This document shows, piece by piece, positions 32,971-40,689 of a stretch of 40,689 bases of DNA. The notes under the pieces were generated by a model that saw nothing but the letters and a program-made list of their open reading frames with translations, was not told the origin of the DNA and ran no database searches. The stretch spans positions 1-40,689 of the forward strand of contig NZ_FZMS01000010.1 of assembly GCF_900198365.1 (NCBI RefSeq). The letters run 5' to 3'. Position 1 is the stretch's first letter; every line of letters begins with the position of its first letter. Both the position numbers and the translations under genes were made by a program. Origin of the DNA: Helicobacter bilis. GTDB lineage: Bacteria > Campylobacterota > Campylobacteria > Campylobacterales > Helicobacteraceae.

Positions 32971-34365
32971 ATGGATAAACACTGGAATGAGGAATGTGCT
33001 GTTGTTGGCGCATTTAACTGCGATGAAGCAGCCTTCATGGCATATTACGCCCTTTTTGCAATGCAGCACAGAGGGCAGGAGGCAAGCGGTATAGCAATAA
33101 GCAATGGCAAAAATATCACTACTCAAAAAGGGCAAGGACTTGTAACAAAGGTTTTTAGCAAATCAATCTTAGAAAAGCTAAAAGGCTCTAATGCGGTAGG
33201 ACATAATCGCTATGCAACTGCTGGGGCAGATTCTAATGGCGATTGTCAGCCTATTTTTGCACGTTATGGCTTAGGTGAGATTGCCCTCGTGCATAATGGT
33301 AACCTTACAAATGCAAAAAACATTCGCCAATCACTCACGCAGCAAGGTGCGATATTCCAAAGTAATTTAGATACAGAAGTCATTATCCATTTAATCGCAA
33401 GAAGCACAAAAAAGCATTTAACCCCGCGTATTATGGAATCTTTACATGAGATTGAGGGGGCATTCTCACTCGTGATTTTAAGTCGCTCTAAAATGTTTGC
33501 AGTAAGAGATAGATTTGGTCTTCGTCCATTAAGCTTAGGGGAGATAACAAACAAAGATGGCACAAAGGGCTATATTGTAGCAAGTGAGACTTGCTCTTTT
33601 GATCTTGTTGGGGCGAGTTTTGTGCGAGATATTGAGCCGGGGGAGTTAGTCGTATTTGAAAAAAATCGCAATAATGAAACAAAGATTATAAGCATAAAAG
33701 TCTTTGAAGAGATTCTAAAACCTTGCGTTTTTGAGTATATCTATTTTGCGCGTCCTGATAGTGTCGTCTTTGGTAAAAGTGTGTATATGGTAAGGAAGAA
33801 TTTAGGCAAACAATTAGCTTTAGAGCATAAGATTGATGCAGATATTGTTATGCCTGTGCCAGATAGTGGTCTTGCTGTTGCTATTGGATATAGTGAGCAA
33901 AGTAAAATCGCATTTGAGTTGGGATTAATTAGAAATCATTATGTAGGTAGAACCTTTATTGAACCAACACAAGAGCTGCGAGAGCTAAAAGTGCGATTAA
34001 AGCTTAATCCTATTAGAGAGGTTATTGAAAATAAACGCGTTATAGTCATCGATGATTCGCTTGTGAGAGGCACGACAAGTAAGGCTATCGTGCGATTATT
34101 AAAACAAGCCGGTGCAAAGGAAGTGTATCTACTCATTTCTGCACCACCGACTATTTCGCCATGCTATTATGGTGTGGATACACCGAGTAAAAGTGAGCTT
34201 ATATCCGCAAATAAAAGCAATGATGAGGTAAAAAAATTTATTGGTGCTGACTATCTTGGGTATCTCTCTTTAGAGGGCTTGAAAACTGCGGTAGAACCAC
34301 ATAATTATAGCTATTGTCAAGCATGTTTTGATGGTAACTACTTGCATAATGTAGAATCAAAGTAA
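32971..34365 (+). CDS. purF: Amidophosphoribosyltransferase
   Basis: First committed step of de novo purine synthesis: PRPP plus glutamine to phosphoribosylamine. The glutaminase nucleophile is Cys9 in NEECAVVGAF, after an eight-residue propeptide (MDKHWNEE) that must be removed. The glutamine amidotransferase domain is about 1-230 (YALFAMQHRGQEASG, GHNRYATAG). The phosphoribosyltransferase site is RVIVIDDSLVRGTTSKAIVR. 464 residues. ATG at 32971 with AAGGC upstream; a longer frame reaching 32929 has no support. Its presence separates this organism from H. pylori. Followed by the radical SAM gene after 10 bp. Confidence 0.95.
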   Translation: MDKHWNEECAVVGAFNCDEAAFMAYYALFAMQHRGQEASGIAISNGKNITTQKGQGLVTKVFSKSILEKLKGSNAVGHNRYATAGADSNGDCQPIFARYGLGEIALVHNGNLTNAKNIRQSLTQQGAIFQSNLDTEVIIHLIARSTKKHLTPRIMESLHEIEGAFSLVILSRSKMFAVRDRFGLRPLSLGEITNKDGTKGYIVASETCSFDLVGASFVRDIEPGELVVFEKNRNNETKIISIKVFEEILKPCVFEYIYFARPDSVVFGKSVYMVRKNLGKQLALEHKIDADIVMPVPDSGLAVAIGYSEQSKIAFELGLIRNHYVGRTFIEPTQELRELKVRLKLNPIREVIENKRVIVIDDSLVRGTTSKAIVRLLKQAGAKEVYLLISAPPTISPCYYGVDTPSKSELISANKSNDEVKKFIGADYLGYLSLEGLKTAVEPHNYSYCQACFDGNYLHNVESK

Positions 34366-34375
34366 AGGGGCATAG

Positions 34376-35398
34376 GTGAAAATAATGCTAACAGTTGGGC
34401 GATATTTTAAACAGCGATTTGGTGAGAAAGTAAGAAAGATTCCAATATCTTTAAGCGGCTTTACTTGTCCTAATATTGATGGCAAGGTCGCAAAAGGTGG
34501 CTGCATTTATTGTAAAAATGAGACTTTTTCACCATCGCTTGTAATGAAAAAAAAGCAGAATTCCAATATAGATTCTAACAATACAGAATCTACACAAGAA
34601 CAAAACATAAAAGATATTACTAAATTAAAAATGAATTTTTCATTGACACAAAATCCACTCTTGCCTACACAATTAAGGGAGATTGAGACACAATTTCACT
34701 ATCACGCAAACTTTCATAAAAATAAATATGGTATAAAAAAATATATGGTATATTTTCAAAGCTTTACAAACACTTACGCACCATTTGACACACTCAAAGC
34801 CCTTTATACAAAGGCATTGAAGCTGCCTGATGTTGTGGGCATGAGTATAGGCACAAGAGTTGATTGCGTAGATTCTAAGCTACTTGATTTTTTAGGAGAG
34901 TTTGTAAAAGAGGGTAAAGAAATATGGCTTGAGTATGGAATCCAATCTATCTATGAAGAGACACTCAAGCTTACAAACAGGGGACATACTATGGAGGGTG
35001 TAGAATCTCTCTTTAAAGAAACAAGAAAAAGAGGGATAAAGGTGTGCGCGCATTTAATCTATGGCTTACCTAATGAAAGCATAGATATGATGATACACTC
35101 ATTACAAACCATTCTAAGTTATGGTGTAGATTCTCTAAAAATCCACCCACTCTATGTTGTAGAAGGCACAGCCCTAGCACGCATGTATAAAAAGGGCGAA
35201 TATACACCAATTACACTGGAAGATTATGGCGAGGCAATAGCAAAGTCGCTTAAACTTATCCCGCCAAATATTGTAATACAGCGAGTTAGTGCTGGAGCGC
35301 ATGATGAGAGTTTAATCGCACCAAAATGGTGCTTTGATAAAAATATCCAAATGCGTTATTTACGCGATAGACTAAAAAAAGAGGGGATAGATTATTAA
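34376..35398 (+). CDS. Radical SAM protein of the TIGR01212/YhcC family
   Basis: A likely Fe-S radical enzyme with a Cx11CxxC cluster site (Cys31, 43 and 46) in CPNIDGKVAKGGCIYC, and a TIM barrel with VVGMSIGTRVDCVD, the EYGIQS strand, and AHLIYGLPNE. C-terminal ISAGAHDE-type RVSAGAHDESLIAPKW is typical. A Ser/Asn/Gln-rich insertion of about 35 residues (around 55-95; NIDSNNTESTQEQN) carries two AGATTCT/AGAATCT heptamers and is not expected in the family core. The start is GTG at 34376 with AAGGGG seven bases upstream; the next ATG is too far. Function is not established. 340 residues. Same strand as purF, probably co-transcribed. Confidence 0.85.
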   Translation: MKIMLTVGRYFKQRFGEKVRKIPISLSGFTCPNIDGKVAKGGCIYCKNETFSPSLVMKKKQNSNIDSNNTESTQEQNIKDITKLKMNFSLTQNPLLPTQLREIETQFHYHANFHKNKYGIKKYMVYFQSFTNTYAPFDTLKALYTKALKLPDVVGMSIGTRVDCVDSKLLDFLGEFVKEGKEIWLEYGIQSIYEETLKLTNRGHTMEGVESLFKETRKRGIKVCAHLIYGLPNESIDMMIHSLQTILSYGVDSLKIHPLYVVEGTALARMYKKGEYTPITLEDYGEAIAKSLKLIPPNIVIQRVSAGAHDESLIAPKWCFDKNIQMRYLRDRLKKEGIDY

Positions 35399-35690
35399 GT
35401 TTTTGTTGCTTTGTATTTATGATTTATGCGATGTTTATTGAGTCTATTGTGTCTATTGTGTCAAAGTTTTTATATATCTATACTTTCTAATTTTGTATCT
35501 ATTTGTAAATTTTTAAACTTTGATGACATAATATTTTATAAGATAACGCTAAGCACTAGAACAAAATTTTGTTGTGTCCATAAAAAATACGCCTTATACT
35601 TATATTCGTTTATTAACCCAATTGCTAAAAATAGGTTTTATGGGATACTAAAATATATTATGCATTAAAAGCCAAATTACAATTTCTTAT
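35399..35690. other. Intergenic gap after the radical SAM gene
   Basis: A+T-rich. A plus-strand open stretch at 35426-35668 has Cys/Phe/Leu-rich translation, no ribosome site and low complexity, and I do not call it a gene. No promoter or RNA seen. Confidence 0.5.
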
Positions 35691-35970
35691 CATACCTGCA
35701 AGTGTAGGCAAGAGTTTTGTTTGTGTCAGCCACAAGCAAAATATCTTTTATGGAATTCATGTGAGATTATTGCTTTGCTTAATAGGCTATTGCTTGAGTT
35801 CTGCACAAAACATTGCTGCATTAAATTTACTTCGTAATGCAAAAAATATTACTCATCTCTCACAAGTAGCAGCCATTGCAGCACTAAAAGATAAAGAATA
35901 TATGGAATCTTATGTAAAAGAGATTGCATTATTCTTAAACGCATTAGATTTTATTTATTTAACTTTATAA
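35690..35970 (+). pseudogene. Remnant of a HisC-type aminotransferase gene
   Basis: Residues coded from about 35785 read IGYCLSSAQNIAALNLLRNA, then KNITHLSQVAAIAALKDKEY. This matches the 'GLRxGY...I..L...RNP.NI...AQ.AA..AL.D.EY' segment that follows the PLP lysine in histidinol-phosphate-type aminotransferases. Just upstream a different frame gives FVSATSKISF, like the 'TFSKIYG' lysine loop. The rest of the gene is missing on both sides and frames change, so it is a decaying fragment. It differs in sequence from the Tat-aminotransferase at 26382. Confidence 0.55.
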
Positions 35971-36020
35971 AATAAAGGTAGAATTACCCATTTATTTAAA
36001 AGCTATTAAAAAGGAAAAGT

Positions 36021-37355
36021 ATGCTTCGTTTCGCCCCATCGCCAACAGGCGATATGCATATTGGTAATTTGCGTGCTGCTATTTTTAACTATATCATGGC
36101 AAAAAAGCTAAAACAACCCTTTATTATTAGGATTGAAGACACAGATTTAGAAAGAAATATAAAGGGAAAAGACAAAGAGATTCTAAACCTTTTACAAACA
36201 TTTGGATTAGAGTTTTCATCTGTGATTTATCAAAGTGATAATTTTCCACTACATAGGGATTTAGCCCTGCAATTGATAAAGGAAGAAAAAGCATTTTATT
36301 GCTATTGCTCTAAAGAATTTTTAGATGAGAAAAGAGAAGAGGCAAAGGCACAAAAGATTGCATTTAGATACAAAGATGAATGGGCGGAGCTTGAAAAAGG
36401 GGCAAAAAGCACAAGCCCTATTATACGACTAAGGGCAAATGAGGCGGTTAGCTTTGTAGATTCTATAAAAGGTGAGATTTCATTTAGTGCGAATGAGATT
36501 GATAGCTTTGTGATTATGAGAAATGACATTCCTACCTACAACTTTGCGTGTAGCATTGATGATAAAGAGATGAGCTACATTATAAGGGGAGAAGATCATA
36601 TCAGCAATACACCAAAGCAAATACTCATTAAAAGGGCGTTAGGATTTAGTGAAAATGTAAGATACGCACATTTACCTATCATTCTTAATGAAGAGCATAA
36701 AAAAATGTCAAAAAGAGATAAGGCATCAAGTGTAGAATGGCTTCTATTTCAAGGGCTAGAAGCGAGAGCTATTGCAAACTATCTTATTTTGCTAGGCAAT
36801 ACAAAGCTAGAGAATAAACTTGGTGAATTGTTTAGTTTAGAATCTTGTATAGAGCATTTCTGCCTTGAAAATGTTGCGAGTAACCCCGCGCAATTTGATT
36901 ATAAAAAAATGGCACAAATTAGCAGAGATATTATGCGAGAAAGAGAGATTTCTAGCTTCTATCCACTTTTCACACATTTAGAATCTATTCGCCTACATTC
37001 TCCACAAAATTTTGATGATTTAATTACTCTTTATTTGAATGAAGTAGGCACACAAATGGCATTAAAAGAACATATAGATTCTATATTTTTAGAGATAGAG
37101 AAAAAGCGGGAGAATCTCGCAGAGTTTCACAATGAATTTGATGGTATCCTTAAGGCATTAAGAGAGAATCTTGATAAGATTCAAGGCTATGACTACAATG
37201 AATTTAAAGACTTTATTATAGCCCAAAGTGGATATAAAGGAAAATCTCTTTTTAAACCTTTGAGAATGATTCTAAGCGGACAGGAACACGGCATAGAGCT
37301 TGATAAACTCTATCATGCTTTAAAGCCATTTATAAGCGATATTGTAAGGAAATAA
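36021..37355 (+). CDS. gltX2: Second glutamyl-tRNA synthetase (GltX2, mischarges tRNA-Gln)
   Basis: Class I glutamyl-tRNA synthetase. The HIGH motif is in FAPSPTGDMHIGNLRAA and KMSKS-like in EEHKKMSKRDKASSVEW. IRIEDTDLERN and TYNFACSIDDKEMSYIIRGE are family hallmarks. 444 residues. It resembles H. pylori GltX2, which glutamylates tRNA-Gln before GatCAB amidation, and the following genes (yggT then slt) are the same as HP0644 and HP0645. So gltX2 is the better assignment than gltX1. ATG with AAAAAGGAAAAGT. First gene of the block. Confidence 0.93.
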   Translation: MLRFAPSPTGDMHIGNLRAAIFNYIMAKKLKQPFIIRIEDTDLERNIKGKDKEILNLLQTFGLEFSSVIYQSDNFPLHRDLALQLIKEEKAFYCYCSKEFLDEKREEAKAQKIAFRYKDEWAELEKGAKSTSPIIRLRANEAVSFVDSIKGEISFSANEIDSFVIMRNDIPTYNFACSIDDKEMSYIIRGEDHISNTPKQILIKRALGFSENVRYAHLPIILNEEHKKMSKRDKASSVEWLLFQGLEARAIANYLILLGNTKLENKLGELFSLESCIEHFCLENVASNPAQFDYKKMAQISRDIMREREISSFYPLFTHLESIRLHSPQNFDDLITLYLNEVGTQMALKEHIDSIFLEIEKKRENLAEFHNEFDGILKALRENLDKIQGYDYNEFKDFIIAQSGYKGKSLFKPLRMILSGQEHGIELDKLYHALKPFISDIVRK

Positions 37356-37356
37356 T

Positions 37357-37635
37357 ATGGGATTAGTATTAAATGCGATTGGAAATATACTTTCATGGGT
37401 GATTACATTGTATTGCTGGGTGATTTTTATCAGTGCGATATTACACCTTGCGCGCGCTGATCCATATAGCCAACTCATGGATATTTTAAATAGACTGACA
37501 TATCCAGCATATTCATTTGTAAAGCGATTTGTAAAAACGGAATTTAATGGCTTAGAACTTGCACCTTTAATAATCATTCTTGTATTGCAGTTTATTAACC
37601 TAACGCTTGTTCGATTCTTACTTGCTTTTCATTAA
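37357..37635 (+). CDS. yggT: YggT-family membrane protein
   Basis: 92 residues with two hydrophobic helices (about 8-35 and 68-90) and a central DPYSQLMDILNRLTYPAY, the YggT signature. Inner membrane. Its ATG follows the gltX2 stop after one base, so it is translationally coupled. The family is linked to cell-shape or osmotic functions, but its role is not clear. Confidence 0.9.
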   Translation: MGLVLNAIGNILSWVITLYCWVIFISAILHLARADPYSQLMDILNRLTYPAYSFVKRFVKTEFNGLELAPLIIILVLQFINLTLVRFLLAFH

Positions 37636-37661
37636 TTATTTCATAAAAATAAAGGGGTTTT

Positions 37662-39521
37662 ATGCGATATTTCTCTCTACTTTTTTTTATATTTTCTATA
37701 AGTTATGCAGATAGCATTATAGACTTTGGCAAACAGGAAACAAAGACATATAAACCATATGAAGCAAATAAAACAGATTATAATAAAGTAAATCACACAA
37801 TAGAATCTAGTGTGCAAACACCTACTAAAGTCGCACAAGTAGCAACTGCAAATACGACACATAAAACACAGGCAATAGCCCATTCAAACACACCAACACA
37901 CAAGGGCAATCATCTCAAAGGACAAGAGTTTTTTAACTATTACATTAAAGGCAAACCAAAGGGTATTGTGCGAGATTTCTACATTTGGCAATATCTCAAT
38001 GAAAACAAACTCACTGCAGCACAGATTAATGAAGCCTATCAACTCTTAAACGCAAAAAATCCATATTTGCGTAAAACGCTAAAAAATCTTGGCAAAACAG
38101 AGAAAATGCCACGCGATATTACATGTCAAAATATGCCAATACAGACTGCATTAAAAGAAGATAACGCATGTCTTGCAATCTCTGTGCGTAATAGAATGGC
38201 GGCTTTCAAGACCTTGGGGGCTAAAGAGAGAGAAGCGGTAATTAGTCGTCTTGCTAAAACAAACCCAGATACTACAAGGGCTATTAAGATTCTAGCTACA
38301 CAAGATCGCACAAGCAATCTTTTTAATGACAATGCAATCGTGTTTAGCATGGTATATCATGCGTTGAGTGCTGATGAAAAATCTAGGATAAAAAGTAAAG
38401 ATCCAAACAAAGATTTAAACAGATTAAGTGCCTATAATACACAAGGATTCTATTATATTTTAAATTCTATTGCCCTAGATTCTAATGTTAGTAATCTTAA
38501 AAGAATGCTTTTATCAAGTGATATACTAGAAGCCCCGCATAATACGCTTTTTCTACTTGGTATTAATGAATTGCGATTTGGTTTAAAAGATAAGGCAATG
38601 AACTACTTTAAAAGAGCAAAGCAGAAATCTAATATCGCATTTTTCATTGATAGAGCAGTATTTTGGCAGTATCTTGTGAGTAAAGATAAAAAGTATTTAG
38701 AAGAGTTACTACAAAGCAAACATGTAAATATCTTTAGCATTTATGCCGCACAAAAGCTAAATAAAGAACCAAAATATACCATTATTACAAAACTTCCTTC
38801 CCTTGCGTTTGATAATCCGCCATTTGATATTAAAGATCCTTATGTATGGCAGAATATCACAAACACCATGCTACACACAAGCGATCCCATAAAACTTGCA
38901 AAAGTGATCCCATATTTTTCATACAAAGATACTATGCCACAACTTGCCTATCTCATGCAAAAGATTGACAAACATGCGACAAATTACTACATTACACCTT
39001 ATGAAGGCTTAGTTAAATGGAACTCAAAAGAAGAACAAAGCTTGGTATTTTCAATCGCAAGGCAAGAAAGCTACTTTATCCCAACGCTTATTTCACGATC
39101 TTTTGCACTAGGCATTATGCAGATTATGCCGGCTAATGTGAAGCCATTTGCAAAGGAAATGGGACGCACTGATATAGAATATAATGATCTCTTTGACCCA
39201 AAGACTTCATTAGAGATGGGCAGACATTTTATAAAGCAATTGCAAAGAGAGTATAAACACCCGCTTTTTGTTGCCTATGCGTATAATGGCGGACCGGGCT
39301 TTTTACGCAGGACTTTAAAGAAAAATGAGCTATTTTTAAAGAATAGAGAGTATGAGCCATGGCTTAGTATGGAGCTTATCCCACTAGAAGAGACAAGGTA
39401 TTATGGTATGAGAGTATTAGCGAATTTTATTATCTATGAAAAGCTTTTTGGCAAGGAATTAAATCTTGAAAAAATATTAGCTGAAACCTTGCTTTATGAA
39501 AATCCAAGTATTAAGAGATAA
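37662..39521 (+). CDS. slt: Soluble lytic murein transglycosylase (Slt)
   Basis: Periplasmic enzyme that cleaves the glycan strands of peptidoglycan, forming 1,6-anhydromuramic ends. Signal peptide MRYFSLLFFIFSISYA-DS. An N-terminal helical superhelix (U/L domain, about 90-440) is followed by the catalytic Slt domain: FSIARQESYF (Glu469), SFALGIMQIMPANV, and HPLFVAYAYNGGPG. 619 residues, somewhat longer than H. pylori Slt. A Thr/Lys/Asn-rich linker lies at about 25-85. ATG with AAAGGGG. Follows yggT by 26 bp in a gltX2-yggT-slt block. Confidence 0.93.
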   Translation: MRYFSLLFFIFSISYADSIIDFGKQETKTYKPYEANKTDYNKVNHTIESSVQTPTKVAQVATANTTHKTQAIAHSNTPTHKGNHLKGQEFFNYYIKGKPKGIVRDFYIWQYLNENKLTAAQINEAYQLLNAKNPYLRKTLKNLGKTEKMPRDITCQNMPIQTALKEDNACLAISVRNRMAAFKTLGAKEREAVISRLAKTNPDTTRAIKILATQDRTSNLFNDNAIVFSMVYHALSADEKSRIKSKDPNKDLNRLSAYNTQGFYYILNSIALDSNVSNLKRMLLSSDILEAPHNTLFLLGINELRFGLKDKAMNYFKRAKQKSNIAFFIDRAVFWQYLVSKDKKYLEELLQSKHVNIFSIYAAQKLNKEPKYTIITKLPSLAFDNPPFDIKDPYVWQNITNTMLHTSDPIKLAKVIPYFSYKDTMPQLAYLMQKIDKHATNYYITPYEGLVKWNSKEEQSLVFSIARQESYFIPTLISRSFALGIMQIMPANVKPFAKEMGRTDIEYNDLFDPKTSLEMGRHFIKQLQREYKHPLFVAYAYNGGPGFLRRTLKKNELFLKNREYEPWLSMELIPLEETRYYGMRVLANFIIYEKLFGKELNLEKILAETLLYENPSIKR

Positions 39522-39571
39522 AACTTTATTGTATTAAAACCTAGAATCTATGGAATCCATATATTCTAGAC

Positions 39572-39577
39572 TATAAT
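39572..39577 (+). promoter_or_regulatory. Probable -10 element for the beta-propeller gene
   Basis: TATAAT in GACTATAATGTAG, about 31 bases before the ATG. Confidence 0.5.
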
Positions 39578-39607
39578 GTAGAATCCATTTATCACAAAGG
39601 TTATTTT

Positions 39608-40450
39608 ATGAAAAAAATATCTGCATTTTTCTGTTTATGTTTTTTAATGCTACAAGCACAAGGCAATCGCGTTGTAAGTATTGAAGGGTTTAGCACACCA
39701 CAAGCTATCGCTATGACAAACCTCAGCGTATTTGTAAGTAATCTAGGCGATAATCCCAATCTCACGAAAAGCGGTAGTGGTTTCATCAGTAAGCTTGATA
39801 AGACTGGGAAAATCATTGACTTGCAGTTTATAGCAAACCTAAATGTCCCAAAAAGCATGACAATACTTGATAATATTCTCTATGTCGTAGATATGAATAT
39901 GCTAAAAGGATTTAATCTTACGACAAAAAGACAAGTATTAAATCTCCCTATTAGCGGTGCTAATATGCTGAATGATATTGCAATTAGAGATTCTAATTCA
40001 TTACTTGTGGCTGATGGTGAGACGGGGTTAGTCCTGCTTGTAGATCTCAAAAAGAAAAGTTATTATACCTTTGTTGCGATTGATAATGCACTTGGTTCGT
40101 TGCAAAACATAGCATTAGATAAAAAAGCTCTTTATGCAAGCACTTTTGATAAAGATCAGAAAAAAGGACGCCTTTTACGCATAGACATTGAAACAAAGGA
40201 AGTAAGTATAGTCCATGAGTTTGCTGAAAAAATATGTGGCATCGCACTCACTAATCATGGCGGCATCATAGTGGCTACAGAAGGACATAAAAACGCAACA
40301 AAGCTATATAAAATCTCTACTAACGCCAAAGTCTATGCGATTGATATCGATGAGGATTTACAATCCCCAGCAAAATTTTTGCTTGATAAACAAGCCTTAT
40401 GGATACCAAATACACTGAATAATCAAGTCCAAAAGATTATGCCAGAGTGA
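39608..40450 (+). CDS. Exported beta-propeller (SMP-30/NHL-like) protein
   Basis: A signal peptide MKKISAFFCLCFLMLQAQG is followed by repeated blades of about 40 residues. Each has a strand with 'I-A-hydrophobic' and a later 'L-Y/V-V': IAMTNLSVFVSNLGDNPNL, MTILDNILYVVDMNMLKGF, IAIRDSNSLLVADGETGLV, IALDKKALYASTFDKDQKKG, IALTNHGGIIVATEGHKNAT and LLDKQALWIPNTLNNQVQK. This is a six-bladed propeller layout of the SMP-30/gluconolaconase or NHL type. No catalytic metal residues can be confirmed. Function unknown; perhaps binds a small ligand or a protein in the periplasm. ATG with AAAGGTTATTTT. Confidence 0.8.
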   Translation: MKKISAFFCLCFLMLQAQGNRVVSIEGFSTPQAIAMTNLSVFVSNLGDNPNLTKSGSGFISKLDKTGKIIDLQFIANLNVPKSMTILDNILYVVDMNMLKGFNLTTKRQVLNLPISGANMLNDIAIRDSNSLLVADGETGLVLLVDLKKKSYYTFVAIDNALGSLQNIALDKKALYASTFDKDQKKGRLLRIDIETKEVSIVHEFAEKICGIALTNHGGIIVATEGHKNATKLYKISTNAKVYAIDIDEDLQSPAKFLLDKQALWIPNTLNNQVQKIMPE

Positions 40451-40544
40451 GAGTTTGTTTTGCTGTGATGTTTCGTGCAATGTTTTTTATGCTTTCTTGA
40501 TACTATGTGTGTTATGATAGAAATTCTTTTTATTTGGAGTATAT

Positions 40545-40689
40545 ATGGGTTTAAGAGAATCTAAAAGAATAAGGTTTATAAAAGAGAATGGCATAGCTAC
40601 TTTTTTATGGCACACAACATGCAATAGCTGTGTTGTTGGTTATCTATTGCTAATCTATCCAAAACTTGCTTTAAACAAATCTCAATATA
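40545..40689 (+). CDS. Partial CDS, N-terminus of an unrecognised protein
   Basis: ATG at 40545 has GGAG six bases upstream, and the frame stays open to the window end (48 codons): MGLRESKRIRFIKENG, then a hydrophobic stretch with Cys-Val-Val-Gly-Tyr-Leu-Leu. It is probably a small membrane protein or the start of one, but the rest is not visible. Confidence 0.55.
   Translation, partial: MGLRESKRIRFIKENGIATFLWHTTCNSCVVGYLLLIYPKLALNKSQY

Larger units (their letters stand above)
1..40689. repeat. Dispersed heptamer AGAATCT (reverse complement AGATTCT)
   Basis: I count about 110 exact copies by eye, on both strands. With about 35% G+C, independent bases predict about 9. Copies occur in genes on both strands, in several codon frames and in gaps (e.g. 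7629-7635, 7806-7812, 22704-22710, 22792-22798). The centre is A or T on either strand, so it is an interrupted palindrome AGAWTCT. The count is manual and may be off by several. Confidence 0.85.

Noticed and set aside
35426-35668. 80-codon plus-strand frame after the radical SAM gene
   Set aside because: Low-complexity Leu/Cys/Phe/Lys translation from A+T-rich DNA, no ribosome site, no similarity recognised.
1-40689. The heptamer as an ordinary GANTC methylation site
   Set aside because: Only GAATC and GATTC forms within AGAWTCT are strongly enriched; AGAGTCT and AGACTCT are rare, and restriction usually causes avoidance, not enrichment.
1-40689. CRISPR arrays, tRNA or rRNA genes, insertion sequences
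   Set aside because: No regularly spaced repeats, T-loop signatures, transposase motifs or terminal inverted repeats were seen.

Overview
The window is A+T-rich, densely coded DNA from an epsilonproteobacterium, most likely a Helicobacter of the enterohepatic type. Several gene blocks match Helicobacter order: panD-ybaB-PDZ protein, birA-parA-parB, and a second glutamyl-tRNA synthetase followed by yggT and slt. FlgS, FlgD, CorA and peptide deformylase also read as Helicobacter forms. An intact purF argues against H. pylori, which lacks de novo purine synthesis. I see no rRNA, tRNA, CRISPR array, insertion sequence or intact prophage.

Layout: 1-15690 is nearly all minus strand. It holds a decayed gene at the left edge, flgD behind a sigma-54 promoter, cysE, recN with a large repeat insertion, pbp1A, rpmB, def, (tatD on plus), an unknown coiled-coil gene, ispA, xseA, ftsW and rodA. 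From 15797 to 25902 the plus strand carries topA, panD, ybaB, a PDZ protein, flgS, an alpha-carbonic anhydrase, a RavA-like protein with a broken P-loop, and corA. From 26382 to 32885 the minus strand carries a Tat-exported aminotransferase, parB, parA, birA, a TPR-glycosyltransferase protein and a small exported protein. From 32971 to the end the plus strand carries purF, a radical SAM gene, an aminotransferase remnant, gltX2, yggT, slt, an exported beta-propeller and a gene cut by the right edge.

Themes: cell wall (PBP1A, FtsW, RodA, Slt, and the polyprenyl synthase IspA), genome maintenance and segregation (RecN, XseA, TopA, TatD, YbaB, ParA/ParB), and flagellar control (FlgS acts upstream of sigma-54, and flgD here has a sigma-54 promoter). 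Some longer intergenic gaps hold gene debris: two nuclease/phage-like remnants, an SMR-like transporter remnant and an aminotransferase remnant.

The strongest unexplained signal is a heptamer, AGAATCT (reverse complement AGATTCT). I count about 110 copies by eye, one per roughly 370 bp, against about 9 expected from base composition. It occurs in genes on both strands, in several reading frames and between genes. It is concentrated in protein linkers, where it encodes Asp-Ser or Glu-Ser. In recN it forms part of about 24 hexapeptide repeats. This looks like a selected or self-propagating DNA word, comparable in density to DNA uptake sequences, but its function is unknown.
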